Of a stretch of DNA of 64,000 nt, positions 7,601 through 16,470 are shown piece after piece. The notes beneath the pieces are model-generated. The model did no database searches and was not told the origin of the DNA. It saw only the letters and a program-made list of their open reading frames with translations. A program made the position numbers and the translations under genes. Numbering within the stretch: the stretch's first letter is position 1; each line of letters starts with the position of its first letter. The DNA comes from Thalassoroseus pseudoceratinae (GTDB lineage Bacteria > Planctomycetota > Planctomycetia > Planctomycetales > Planctomycetaceae), in the NCBI RefSeq assembly GCF_011634775.1, contig NZ_JAALXT010000001.1, forward strand, positions 372,001-436,000, in the 5' to 3' direction.

Positions 7601-9420
7601 TGATGGAACTGCGTTTGTCGCTGCAATTCCACGAGGGTTTGTTCGATGCCAAGTTGACTCGTCTCGGCATCCTGCAAAATCTCCGGCGTGCCGATCAAGA
7701 TCGCATCGAGCAAGTCACGACGAGCCGTCTCCGCATGGGTCAACACGGGAACCAACTCGTGATAATTCCGGGCATCAGCGGGTCCTTGAGCGTCCGAAAC
7801 GCGAATGCAGAGCTGCGCGAATCGCCCGATCAGCTCATGATGTTCGCGACTCGCTTCAGGAGCCTCTTTGACGACGAGTTCCACCAACCGTGCCAGATCA
7901 CACGGGAGACTGTCCGACGATTCCCGATACTGTTGCAACGCGGTTTGAAGGTCGGCACACGTGGTGGCATTCCAGACGCTTCGGCGGAACTGCTCGAAAC
8001 ATTGCACTTGGCCTTCGCTCCACAACCCAAGTCGCATGGCGATCGAAGCGTTATACAACTCGACATCACCAACGTTGAAACCACTCGTGACGCTGGGATT
8101 CTTCTCCAATTGTGCCAGGCCGATGGACAGATTCGCGTGGAGTTGCCTAGCGGAATTTTTCGTGTTGTTTCCGCCTCGGACCAACGATTCCAGGCGAATC
8201 AATTGTGTGGTCATCTCGTGCCAATGCACCGGATGCCGAGTGCACACGCCCAGGGCTCGTAAGCGTTCCCACTGACTCCACAAGCCATCCACCGCTTGCA
8301 AGCTGATCGGGTTATTCGAGGACGCGAGATTGCTCGCGGTGCGTTTCCACGTCGCCAGCGAGGAGGGCACCAGACTTTGGATCACCGCCAGATCACTTGG
8401 CCCCGCGTGCAACAGTTGGGGAATCTGCCGTTGACCATATCGTTGATGCGACCACAGATCGACTCGCTTCGTGACCCACGTCGACAATTCCTCAAGCGTG
8501 ACGACATCGTTGCCGTCTCGGTCCGCCTGTCCCGCCAAACCGGATGCCACCGCGAACGCGAACGCCCGAGCTCCACGACCATCCGACACGGTCGCCGTTT
8601 GATCGGCAGAACCACCCAACAACACACTGAATTGCCGATACCGATTCTCTCGATATTGGGACTTGAGCCACTTCACTGTGACCGGGCTGAACCGATTCCG
8701 AACCATCCCTGCCACCAAGTTCGACCGCGAATCCGGGGCGTCGATCATCAGCAACGTCGAAATTTGTTCGGCGTTGTCGGGAAGTTCCTCCTGCAAACTG
8801 ACTGCAACTTGGTCGAGAATTTCGGGCAGGGAAACCCAAGTGGTGCTGTCGAGCGGATCGCTTTTCGGTAGGAGAAACGCCGGTTCGTTGGCATCGTTGA
8901 CACCTTTCGGGGCGTTCAACACCAAGACGAAACACTGAGCGGCGGCGATTTGTTGACGCTGTCGACGGATGACCTCCGCCAACCCGACCAACCCTCCCGA
9001 GTCGGCTCGATTCCGAACGGCCAACTTCACAACGCTCGCGGTTTGCCCGTCCAATGCGGCGAATCGTTGCAGGTCTTCCTCACCCCAGCGATTGGCCACC
9101 GCATCGGTCGCGTAGCCATCGACGAACACGATCGGCGTTTTCGCGGGAGCATCGAGGGCGGTCACGACGAACATCGCTAAGAACCCGAGAGCAATCAGCA
9201 AGCAGACCACGGCGAAGAACTTCGGAACCGTGCGGTTGCGACGCGGTGGCGGGGTTTCGGTTTGCCAATCGTGTGTCGGTACGTGTTCGGGAAGCTTGGT
9301 CGATCCCCGCCATGACGACGTCGGTTGCGGTGGGGACTGTTGCGTCGGAACCGGTGTTGCCATGGAATCGATGCCCGCCAAATGAAACGACCGCCCATCG
9401 GTTTGCACGCGAAGCATCAA
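4606..9420 (-). CDS. Giant T6SS-associated membrane protein: caspase-like domain plus von Willebrand factor A domain
   Basis: 1604 residues if started at 9420; the ATG at 9363 (residue 20) is also possible, and neither has a clear Shine-Dalgarno. A Pro-rich tail ends in RRNR and is followed by one TM helix at about residues 68-88, giving an N-in/C-out topology. Residues 95-330 resemble a caspase-like (C14) fold: SGLAGQADRDGNDVVTLEEL precedes a helix and a QIPQLL end, as in planctomycete caspase-family proteins. I see no clear His-Cys dyad, so it may be a pseudo-protease. A long helical middle region follows. A vWA domain starts near residue 1055 with an intact MIDAS (FVLDCSASM, DxSxS). The C-terminus is beta-rich. 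It is related in its N-terminal third to the protein at 26037-31112, and the two bracket the T6SS locus. Role inferred: envelope scaffold of the secretion system. Confidence 0.75.
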   Translation of the reverse strand: MMLRVQTDGRSFHLAGIDSMATPVPTQQSPPQPTSSWRGSTKLPEHVPTHDWQTETPPPRRNRTVPKFFAVVCLLIALGFLAMFVVTALDAPAKTPIVFVDGYATDAVANRWGEEDLQRFAALDGQTASVVKLAVRNRADSGGLVGLAEVIRRQRQQIAAAQCFVLVLNAPKGVNDANEPAFLLPKSDPLDSTTWVSLPEILDQVAVSLQEELPDNAEQISTLLMIDAPDSRSNLVAGMVRNRFSPVTVKWLKSQYRENRYRQFSVLLGGSADQTATVSDGRGARAFAFAVASGLAGQADRDGNDVVTLEELSTWVTKRVDLWSHQRYGQRQIPQLLHAGPSDLAVIQSLVPSSLATWKRTASNLASSNNPISLQAVDGLWSQWERLRALGVCTRHPVHWHEMTTQLIRLESLVRGGNNTKNSARQLHANLSIGLAQLEKNPSVTSGFNVGDVELYNASIAMRLGLWSEGQVQCFEQFRRSVWNATTCADLQTALQQYRESSDSLPCDLARLVELVVKEAPEASREHHELIGRFAQLCIRVSDAQGPADARNYHELVPVLTHAETARRDLLDAILIGTPEILQDAETSQLGIEQTLVELQRQTQFHQELLSHRDRIWATIPALMRLQDTLTGRPRQLFAATLGGTVELLQTIDASLREPGSIGLDQVENWHSQIVARSNEVQATLDRIYDQFLTAEVLTPEDRELVETLLETGLLASHVDSLNRTPLQQRRTLRDRLIALDDNIEPLPTTDPDLPPWVREPVSETDLPLAWLFDTITSERTPLVDLSKVPTATEFRHRLVIFRERLGRVAETLSRRQANGEKHNISELRRIGWKFRSLATWLRCAEADQIAQTVHNQAWAVRCFGQARSTLDDFLAANRPGRPPWFETAAEALLSVGKTLLHPTLSDGREVAEINRRKERRRAVLTSGLPIRGVPVPAALPDDPLKTKLSLVIPPLLQQQLPPGRVAIGVGLNDENRHLTGAAVSIRRGTEAPKVVEWTNPTGVDVTRWRAVADFRGHHFFDSLSLKPVGGVSVVTRQPPIGPAQVVVEGGDFEEQAIMFVLDCSASMTESISREGQTGEVRKLDAARAALLQLLESMEDRNNLHVGVMLYGHRVAAGVNSAAGPQWQRRYISQFPCSAELRPYEDVETILPPGRFRSLEHDLVAQRLRLLLPWGETPLHLSLTQSIRQLGRLNGMRHRTVVVITDGRNYQFDPAADKRRTVADVITEANAADVAVHLVGVGMPDDQRDRARVEFGQIANATAGSCDVDVDDADRLRTKLRGLFDLSRFSIANAMGQRFEKMVGQPVTIPAPKSTPETWTLQWKNQLLDLTIRGNEVLAFRNSPDSESLETVRSQPIPIRVSPIVDNHSQPTGWQCGWLAPQLDDDRLTLTARISNVDQTYLDWDGRFLVIATPQTRDGDSIGNPIVLWESFRQPHTADPTYSWTITRWPSDAASVRLTCWFPKEQPSVQRFEWATMLAKTQQGQPIGPSDPANLQWQIRVDDGAFTLIERFGNTRGSAERFVLQWDSSAPITEATHRRDDRNQVAVHTWKTQAVDVSQLAIERLDLFQFKQHAARMADSVELPIKPRTRTIPLTKFPRTVITR

Positions 9421-9586
9421 ACCAATGGGAAGAGTTCAACGGGAATGTCTCGCTGAACTCGTGCGGAGGTTGAGAGATCTCTTCAGTGCTCATCGGAGTT
9501 CCATCGGAGAGACTTGAAACACCCCCGCAGCGTCGGCAATGGCCGCAAACTCTGCCTGACCGTTCATTCGGAAGCAAACGGGAGCG

Positions 9587-10942
9587 TCAGAAACTCCAGC
9601 GGAAATCGAAGGTCATCCGAGCATCATCGAAACCGTCGTTGCCAAGCAGAAAGCCACCGGCGACACCGATCTCGAAGAGTCCCAAATCGCCCGGCGGTCC
9701 CCAGGCGTAGCGTGTGCCGAACAGCAGGTTCGAGAACGTTTCGCCATCGACATCCACCACCTCACCGGTGGGCGTGGTCTTCTGCCCCGTGGTGACGGTG
9801 TGAGTGATGACTTCCAAGGTCGGCATCATCGCGAAGCAATCGGTCTGGTAGGCGACGGTGCTCAAGCCGAGCCCGTATCGCAGGATTTCCCCGGAGTGCT
9901 TCGGGTCGGCTCCCAGCGGGATCCAGTACTTGAGTTCACCGTGCAGGTAAGTCGTTTCCGAGAGTGTGCGGCGGACGAGAATTCCCGGTTCCAACGCGGT
10001 ATTCCCATTGCCGAGCCCCCGATGAATCGACCCGGTATTTAGGACCGTCGTCAAGATTTGAGCCACTTGCCATTTGCGATTCTTGGCGTTCGTGAGCAGG
10101 AACTTTTGCCCCACGATCACGTCGCCCAATCCCGTGGTGTTCGGATTGACGACCGGATCAATCGACAGCAACGGGACTTCCGTGAACACGCTGAACGATT
10201 CGCCGCCGATTTCCTGTCGCACGCTGTACCGCTGGTAATCGACGCTGTGCTCCGGAAGTTTCGGCCCTAATTCCGGCTCCGCCCAGAAGTATTCCGAGCG
10301 ATCGGGAAACGCCAGACCGTAGCGGCTATCGAATCGCAATCGCAATTGAGACAACGGTTTCGCGGAGTCGATGTCGAACAGTGCGAACGGAACCTGTTGG
10401 CTGCCCAAACCAAAGTCGCCGGTTTGATGGTTCCAACCCCACGTTTCCAAGTTCGCCACCGCGACCAACCCAGGACCGCCCGGTTCCGCGAGCGGGTCGA
10501 TGTAAATCTCATCCTGCCAGCAATCCGGACAATCGTCCGTGACCGCGAGCGTTGGTTCCGGAGCAAGTTGCGACGAGTCTTCCACCGCAGGAACGGGAGC
10601 CAACTCGAAATTTGGATTCGTGTTGACGGATTCCACTTCTGGGAGATACTCGCCTTCCTCGATCGGATCGGGCAACGGCGGCAACGCGATCGCGTGACTG
10701 GCCGTCATCACTGGTGCAACGAAACGCTCTCCCGAGACGTGTGCGTGTGCCTGCGTGACGGTCGCCGATGGTGGCGGTTCGTTGGCGTTCGCACGGGCGT
10801 CATCAAGCAGGGCGATAATGCGGTTCCGCGATGCTTCCGGTTCCGCCGCACCGCTGACACTCCATAGCGACAGCATCCACCCCGCCACCGCAAGGAACGG
10901 CAGCGTCCGCATTCGTCGTCGGTGATGGAGCCGTTCCCACAT
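9587..10942 (-). CDS. Predicted outer-membrane beta-barrel protein (phenol-degradation/MetA-type porin-like)
   Basis: About 451 residues from the ATG at 10942; ATG 10912 is also possible. The start is chosen because a basic stretch and a hydrophobic signal peptide (RTLPFLAVAGWMLSLWSVSGAA) follow at once. Residues 60-180 are Pro/Glu-rich. The rest alternates short amphipathic strands (FDSRYGLAF, GLGDVIVGQKFLL, GELKYWIPLG, NLLFGTRYAWG) and ends in FDFRWSF. A terminal aromatic residue is typical of BAM-inserted barrels. It is transcribed towards the giant vWA gene with a 166-base gap and is divergent from tssK. It may form the outer-membrane part of the T6SS envelope complex in place of TssJ; that is inference. 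A general porin-like role is the alternative. Confidence 0.65.
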   Translation of the reverse strand: MWERLHHRRRMRTLPFLAVAGWMLSLWSVSGAAEPEASRNRIIALLDDARANANEPPPSATVTQAHAHVSGERFVAPVMTASHAIALPPLPDPIEEGEYLPEVESVNTNPNFELAPVPAVEDSSQLAPEPTLAVTDDCPDCWQDEIYIDPLAEPGGPGLVAVANLETWGWNHQTGDFGLGSQQVPFALFDIDSAKPLSQLRLRFDSRYGLAFPDRSEYFWAEPELGPKLPEHSVDYQRYSVRQEIGGESFSVFTEVPLLSIDPVVNPNTTGLGDVIVGQKFLLTNAKNRKWQVAQILTTVLNTGSIHRGLGNGNTALEPGILVRRTLSETTYLHGELKYWIPLGADPKHSGEILRYGLGLSTVAYQTDCFAMMPTLEVITHTVTTGQKTTPTGEVVDVDGETFSNLLFGTRYAWGPPGDLGLFEIGVAGGFLLGNDGFDDARMTFDFRWSF

Positions 10943-11382
10943 ATTGATCGATTTCGTGAGGACATCCGAAACCGGCGGAATCCAAGGCAACCCTCGGACC
11001 ACACACGTCTCTTCCACTATCGACCGTTCCGATGAGGGGACTGAGGCAAAGTTTGCGGAATTTGCGGCCGGAGGGAAATCAACGGGACAAACACGCATCC
11101 CGAACGACAGATTGCCTCAAGGTTTGAGCGTCGGCTGCCGCACTTCGAATCCGCAAAACCCGCACAACTGGCACACTTCCTCTGGATCCCGAAGTCAACG
11201 TCTTTTCTCCAGAGTTCCCGAATGAATCCGAACGCGGACCGGGAAAAACAGGGAAGACTGAAGTGTGGCAAAAACGCAACATCCGATGCGTTGCCAGCGG
11301 TTCGGCCAACGAAAATTGATCGGCTCGAATCACCGGCCATGCATCGGGGTGCTTCTCGTGATTGTTCGAGCCTGGTTGATCG
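10943..11382. other. Intergenic region between the divergent T6SS arms
   Basis: A 440-base gap between the barrel gene (minus) and tssK (plus). It must contain both promoters. Short ORFs inside lack ribosome binding sites and recognisable domains, and I cannot single out a convincing -35/-10 pair. Confidence 0.6.
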
Positions 11383-12858
11383 ATGCGACATCTTCCCGTT
11401 CATTGGCATGAAGGTCTGTTCCTTCGACCTCAACACTTTCAAGCGGCCGATCGGTTCTGGACCGAGCGGTTGCAAACGGCGGAGCAGTGGGATCATCCCT
11501 ACTGTTACGGGTTGCAATCTTTGGAGTTCAGTCGGGATGCGTTGACGAACTCGCAACTTCAGATCGACCGGATTCAAGCCCGAATGCCCGATGGCACGCT
11601 GATCGCGCTCGAACAGGGTCAAACACCGGATCGGCTCAGTCTTCGCAACGCCTGGGCCGATGAGGACGCCGCGACCGTTGATCTTACAGAAGCCTTCCAC
11701 ACGTCGCCCGTCGTTCGTGTCTATCTCGGTGTGCCACGATTTCGGATGGGCACGACGAACGTCTCGCAACTCGGCCAAAGTGAATCTCGCACGCGATTCG
11801 TGGAACGCCAAATCGCTTTGCAAGATGAAAGCCAAGGTGGCAACGATCAGACGATCGGCTTGCGAGACCTCAACGTTCGTTTGTTGCTCTCGACCGACGA
11901 TCTCGACGGCTACGATGTTCTCCCGATCGCTCAAGTGACAAGATCCTCCGCCGAAGGAAGCGTGCCGGAGATCGACTTCCACTACATTCCACCGTTGTTG
12001 TCGGTATCGGCGTGGTCGCCATTGGATCGGGACTTACTTCGCGGATTGCACGACCGCATCGCTTACAAGCTCGGTGTGCTGGGTGAGCAGCTTGCCAGTC
12101 GCGGTTTGCATATTCAGGCCCAAGAGCCGGGTGATCTCGATCGAATTCTGATGTTGGGGCAACTCAACGAAGCTCATGCCCAATTGACGGCCCTGCTGAC
12201 ATCGCGTCCTCGTCCGGTCGAAGTTTACCGGTTGCTCTGCGAGATCGTGGGCCGGTTGGCGTTATTCAGTCCTCAGCGAACAGTGGCCGACATCCCCGCG
12301 TACGATCACGACGACCTGGGCACCGTGTTCCGTCGTCTTCGTGAACTGATCGAAGCAGGCTTGGAGAACGTCCGCGACTACGCCTATCACAAACGTGACT
12401 TCCGTGGTTCGGGAGCCGGGTTAACGGCGGTCCTCGATCCACAGTGGTTCCAACCGGATTGGCAATGGTTCATCGGTGTGCATCGCGGTTCCTTGTCGGC
12501 GAGCGAAGTCCGGGAACTGCTCAGTCCGGGCATGCTCGATTGGAAGTTCGGTAGTGCCGGGCAAGTGGAATCGCTGTACTCGCAACGGGCATCCGGTTTG
12601 GACCTTGTGCCACTCAACCGTGTGGTTCGCGATCTACCAACGCGATCGGCGTGGAGTTTCTACGAAGTCACTCAGAACGAGGGACGTGTTTGGCGGGATG
12701 TCGTCGATTCGCAATCGATTGGCGTTCGCATTCGAGAATCGCTGATCGCCAACCCCGAAGAACTTCGTCACGGCGGAACCGAATTGCGAGTGCAAAACGG
12801 CCCGCGTGTGGTCTCGCTGCGTTTCGCGTTGTTTGCCGTCTCCGAACCCGATGCGTGA
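11383..12858 (+). CDS. tssK: T6SS baseplate protein TssK
   Basis: 491 residues. The N-terminus VHWHEGLFLRPQHFQAADRF is the family hallmark and fixes the start at ATG 11383. Length fits the family (about 440-490). TssK links the baseplate wedge (TssEFG) to the membrane complex, contacting the cytoplasmic parts of TssL and TssM. It is the first gene of the plus-strand T6SS operon and is followed after 14 bases by tssL. No strong Shine-Dalgarno is visible before the start. Confidence 0.95.
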   Translation: MRHLPVHWHEGLFLRPQHFQAADRFWTERLQTAEQWDHPYCYGLQSLEFSRDALTNSQLQIDRIQARMPDGTLIALEQGQTPDRLSLRNAWADEDAATVDLTEAFHTSPVVRVYLGVPRFRMGTTNVSQLGQSESRTRFVERQIALQDESQGGNDQTIGLRDLNVRLLLSTDDLDGYDVLPIAQVTRSSAEGSVPEIDFHYIPPLLSVSAWSPLDRDLLRGLHDRIAYKLGVLGEQLASRGLHIQAQEPGDLDRILMLGQLNEAHAQLTALLTSRPRPVEVYRLLCEIVGRLALFSPQRTVADIPAYDHDDLGTVFRRLRELIEAGLENVRDYAYHKRDFRGSGAGLTAVLDPQWFQPDWQWFIGVHRGSLSASEVRELLSPGMLDWKFGSAGQVESLYSQRASGLDLVPLNRVVRDLPTRSAWSFYEVTQNEGRVWRDVVDSQSIGVRIRESLIANPEELRHGGTELRVQNGPRVVSLRFALFAVSEPDA

Positions 12859-12872
12859 AAGGCGAACGCCCC

Positions 12873-13514
12873 ATGACACCTCGATTCGCACTGGCTGTCG
12901 ATCCGATTTTTCAGCGTGTACTCACGTTGCTCGATCAGATTGCGCAGGGTCGCACGCTTGATCCCTCCACCGAACAACACGCGATCCGAAAACTGATGGA
13001 ACGTGGTGAAGCAATCGTCGGCTGTTGTCGTGAGTGGGATCTCACTCGCTATGCGTTGGTGAGTTGGATTGACGAAATGCTCGTCGATACGCCGTGGAAC
13101 GGTGCGGATTGGTGGAACGACAACATCTTGGAAATCACGCTGTTCAATTCCCGTCTGAGTAGCGAACAGTTCTTCCACTACGCGGCGGAAGCATCGGAGA
13201 TGCCGCAACGCAACGCGTACGAAGTGTTCTACAACTGCGTGCTGCTGGGCTTCCGGGGATTCTATCGGAGTGGCGAATTGGACCGAGAGTTTTCTCGGTC
13301 GATGTCGTATCCGCCCGATCTCGAAAGTTGGTTGCGACAAGCCGCGATCGGGTTGCGACTGCGAGACGATCGCCCCGAGTTGGGACCGCTGGAACGAACG
13401 CTACCGGGAGCGGCTCCGTTGACTGGTCGAAAACAGTTCGTTTGGTCGGTCTTGCTCGTGTTGATGCTCGGCATCGTCAACATTGCCGGTTACCACCTGT
13501 GGTATCAGCCGTAG
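12873..13514 (+). CDS. tssL: T6SS membrane protein TssL (DotU/IcmH family)
   Basis: 213 residues from ATG 12873, preceded by GAAAGG. The cytoplasmic DotU domain carries the family signature RYALVSWIDEMLVDTPWNGA at about residues 57-76. A single TM anchor lies at about residues 188-210, as in canonical TssL. There is no C-terminal OmpA-like peptidoglycan-binding extension, so cell-wall anchoring must come from elsewhere. In known systems TssL pairs with TssM and recruits TssK. Confidence 0.93.
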   Translation: MTPRFALAVDPIFQRVLTLLDQIAQGRTLDPSTEQHAIRKLMERGEAIVGCCREWDLTRYALVSWIDEMLVDTPWNGADWWNDNILEITLFNSRLSSEQFFHYAAEASEMPQRNAYEVFYNCVLLGFRGFYRSGELDREFSRSMSYPPDLESWLRQAAIGLRLRDDRPELGPLERTLPGAAPLTGRKQFVWSVLLVLMLGIVNIAGYHLWYQP

Positions 13515-13590
13515 CACTCGATCACCCGCTGAACTCCACTTCGCTCGCCGCCAACACCTCACTTGAGTCGATCCCTCTGGGAACACGTCC

Positions 13591-15135
13591 ATGAACGTCC
13601 CACAACAGATTCTGAACGTCATCACGGCTCCCGCCCGCTGGGGGTTCCCGATCCGTGTGGGGATCAGCGTCGGCGTGATCTTGACGATCGTGACCACATC
13701 CCTGTGGATCATCTATGGTTTTGATCCGCGATTCGTCAATTTGGGCAACTACATGAGTTGGACCCGAATTGCGATCTTGATTGGGTTGCTGATCGCCGTT
13801 TCGCTTTCCACCTGGCTGACAATTCGCATCTGGTCTGGCGGCGTCTTTTTCCCTGACCGAGCCATCGACCGGGAAATCTCCGCAGGAGTTCGAGCGATGC
13901 GATCCCGTGGCATCACACCGGCATCGTTGCCAATTCACCTGCTGTTAGGCAGCCCGACCGCTGAGGAATCAACCCGTTTCGTCAGCCGTACCAACTCCGT
14001 CCTTCGCTCCGACACCAAGGCCGATTCTGCAGCCACGATTCAATGGCTCGCCAGTTCCCAGGCGATCACGCTTGCCCCGATCGACTGTGGTTTGCTCAAC
14101 CTGACACTGCGTCGACTGGACTCCATCACGCAAACCTCAAGCGGCAAGTCGTCGGCGGACACGTTCGATCCGCTGCTGACAACACTGCAGCAAGTGGGTT
14201 GGGAAGCCGATGCGTCAACGGCGACGTCGGGCGGACACCTGTTGTCCTTCATTCAAGAACACCCCGGACAAGCCCTGACGAATTTGTTTACGGACGCCGA
14301 AGCATCGGTCGCCCAGAATCGGTTGCAACAAGTTTGCGAGCGATTGGTCAAGGTCCGTGAGCCGTTGTGCCCGATCAATCATCTCGTGATCCGACTGCCT
14401 GCTTCGATCCTGCTGCGGCATGCCGGTTATGCCGGTGAGATCGCGCGAGCATTGCGATGGGATTTGGAACAAGCCCGTGAGTCACTTCAGCTCGACGCGA
14501 CGGTTTCTGTTGTGCTCGATGGTTGGCAAGAGCATCCCGGTTTTGTGGAGCTGATTCGCCGACTCGGACCGCACGCCGCCGAAAGTCTTCTGCCGGGTTG
14601 TCATTGCAATGTCGAGAGTCGATCGACAAAGACGCAGTTGGCATCAATCGCGGACTTGGCTTGTGCGGACATCGAGAATCACATTTACGAAATCTTTCAG
14701 CGTCCTGACGCGCTCGCCCATGCGGGGAATTCGTTGTTGTATCAACTGCTCAGCGACATCCGTGTGATTCTGCGTCCAACCCTGACGGAGATTCTCGTCG
14801 GAGGAATCGCCGAACGCGAGGACGATCCCGACCCGCACACCGCGTTGCCGGTCGCCGGATGCTTCCTGATGGCAACAGGCGAAACACCACCCGCTCTGGG
14901 ATTCGCTGCTCCGTTTGGACGTCATGCCGAAACGCTGCAAGAACGCCTGGTTTGGCATCCGCGACAACGCACGACCGACCGAGTTTGCCGGTTCGCCAGT
15001 CGCACCATGCTGGCGATGTCCTTGGTGCTTGCGGTGACATTCCTGGGCATCGCGGGGCGGGCGATTCTTCAGACGGCGTCTCATGCCTCAACCGATCTTC
15101 CCGTGGAAGGAAACGTGCATGTCTCCGTGGATTGA
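13591..15135 (+). CDS. tssM: Short TssM/IcmF-like protein lacking the periplasmic domain
   Basis: 514 residues against about 1100-1300 for canonical TssM. It has two N-terminal TM helices (about 22-42 and 58-77) and a cytoplasmic domain. A third TM helix lies at about 473-494 (LAMSLVLAVTFLGIAG), after which only about 20 residues remain. The layout equals the TssM N-terminal half; the long periplasmic C-terminal half that binds TssJ is absent. The region where TssM proteins usually carry a P-loop reads IHLLLGSPTAEES, with no GKT/S, so nucleotide binding is doubtful. The open frame is intact and ends 17 bases inside tssA, so this is not an obvious frameshift. Assignment rests on topology, neighbours and weak motif similarity. 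Confidence 0.75.
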   Translation: MNVPQQILNVITAPARWGFPIRVGISVGVILTIVTTSLWIIYGFDPRFVNLGNYMSWTRIAILIGLLIAVSLSTWLTIRIWSGGVFFPDRAIDREISAGVRAMRSRGITPASLPIHLLLGSPTAEESTRFVSRTNSVLRSDTKADSAATIQWLASSQAITLAPIDCGLLNLTLRRLDSITQTSSGKSSADTFDPLLTTLQQVGWEADASTATSGGHLLSFIQEHPGQALTNLFTDAEASVAQNRLQQVCERLVKVREPLCPINHLVIRLPASILLRHAGYAGEIARALRWDLEQARESLQLDATVSVVLDGWQEHPGFVELIRRLGPHAAESLLPGCHCNVESRSTKTQLASIADLACADIENHIYEIFQRPDALAHAGNSLLYQLLSDIRVILRPTLTEILVGGIAEREDDPDPHTALPVAGCFLMATGETPPALGFAAPFGRHAETLQERLVWHPRQRTTDRVCRFASRTMLAMSLVLAVTFLGIAGRAILQTASHASTDLPVEGNVHVSVD

Positions 15136-16189
15136 TGAACTCACACCGCTCAAAAATCCGATCTCGCAAAGCGACCCCAGCGGTCCGAACTTGGAATACG
15201 ACGAACAGTTCGGCGACATGGAACGGGCGGCGTACGGTCGCAAAGAACAAGAATTCGGTGACACGCTGATCGAGGCGGAAGCGCCGGATTGGAAGTCGCT
15301 CCGATCCTTGAGTCTCGAACTCTGTCAGCGAACGCACGATTTGCGAGTGGGGGTGCGGTTGGCGGAATCCTTGGTGAATCTCGAAGGACTCCATCCGCTC
15401 CCGGCCGCATTGGATCTGTTAGCCGACTGGATCGAAACCGAGTGGGACACACTCCACCCGACGCTGGACCCGGACGACGACAACGACCCCACGATCCGCA
15501 TCAACGCCTTCGCCGATTTGACTCATCCCGAGCGGATGCTGACCACAATCGAAACGGCTCCACTTGTCGAGGCGGTTGGCCATCGGCCGGTGTGCCTGCG
15601 GGAGTTGATCAGCAGTCAATCGTCCGAGGCAAGCAGTACCGATGCCCGGTCGGCAGCCGAAATTGACGCCGTGTTCCTTGCCTGCGATCGCGACGAACTT
15701 CAAACGATGCAGCAAACGGCACGCGAAAGTTTGGCGTCGCTCGATCGGCTTGAAGACCGTCTCGCACAGCGAGTCGGGTCGGTGAGCACGCCGGAGTTTG
15801 GTCCGCTGCGTCGAATGTTACAACGCATCGAAAGTTCCCTCATCGAGTTCGACGGGAAACGCGGACCGGTCGCGAATGCCGATTGCGAATCGAACAACGA
15901 AGATTGCACAGCCGAATCGCCTGCATCGGCGAGCGAACACAACGTTCCCCAGGCCCCGAAACACATTGCCAGTCCCGCCACGATTTCGTCGCGGCAAGAG
16001 GTCGTCACGGCATTGCGACGGATCTGCGAATACTACCAACGACACGAACCGTCCAGCCCGGTCCCTTTGTTACTGCAACGTGCGGAGCGGCTGGCGACGA
16101 TGAGTTTCTTCGACATTTTGCAAGACATGGCCTCCGCAGGCTTGCCGCAAGCGGAGGAAGTGTGCGGCACGCGAAGTCACTCCGAGTAA
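15119..16189 (+). CDS. tssA: T6SS baseplate/capping protein TssA (short form)
   Basis: 356 residues from ATG 15119. The ImpA_N domain lies at about residues 8-130 (start MSPWIDELTPLKNPI; LNLE-like GPNLEYDEQF; the PDWKSLRSLSLELC type helix). The C-terminal domain ends with the usual pattern of a helix, then EPSSPVPLLLQRAERL and FFDIL. In known systems TssA docks at the baseplate and coordinates sheath and tube polymerisation. It overlaps the 3' end of tssM by 17 bases, suggesting coupled translation. Confidence 0.92.
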   Translation: MSPWIDELTPLKNPISQSDPSGPNLEYDEQFGDMERAAYGRKEQEFGDTLIEAEAPDWKSLRSLSLELCQRTHDLRVGVRLAESLVNLEGLHPLPAALDLLADWIETEWDTLHPTLDPDDDNDPTIRINAFADLTHPERMLTTIETAPLVEAVGHRPVCLRELISSQSSEASSTDARSAAEIDAVFLACDRDELQTMQQTARESLASLDRLEDRLAQRVGSVSTPEFGPLRRMLQRIESSLIEFDGKRGPVANADCESNNEDCTAESPASASEHNVPQAPKHIASPATISSRQEVVTALRRICEYYQRHEPSSPVPLLLQRAERLATMSFFDILQDMASAGLPQAEEVCGTRSHSE

Positions 16190-16202
16190 TTGTCTCCTTG
16201 AT

Positions 16203-16230
16203 TGCACGGTTGGTCTGTAACGACCGTGCA
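16203..16230. promoter_or_regulatory. Inverted repeat between tssA and tssB (possible terminator or operator)
   Basis: Perfect 8-bp arms TGCACGGT (16203-16210) and ACCGTGCA (16223-16230) with a 12-base loop, then a weak T-rich stretch (GTTTGTTCT). It lies 14 bases after the tssA stop. The 281-base gap 16190-16470 contains no supported gene and probably separates two transcription units. Confidence 0.5.
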
Positions 16231-16470
16231 GTTTGTTCTCTGAGGTTGTCACGTCTGTGAGAATTCCTATGCGTTGTTGCGAAAAATCAACGCGTCACGG
16301 ACTGGATGACCTAGTCTTAGTCGACGTTGCAAAACGTCAACATCGCGTAACCCTTTGGCTCTTCCCCATCGGACAAGTCGTATCGGGCCCGCGAATCTTG
16401 TCAGCGAATGGTGATGTCGGATGCGTACCGTCAGCACCATGAAATCCCCTTTTAAACTGTGAGGTGCGTC

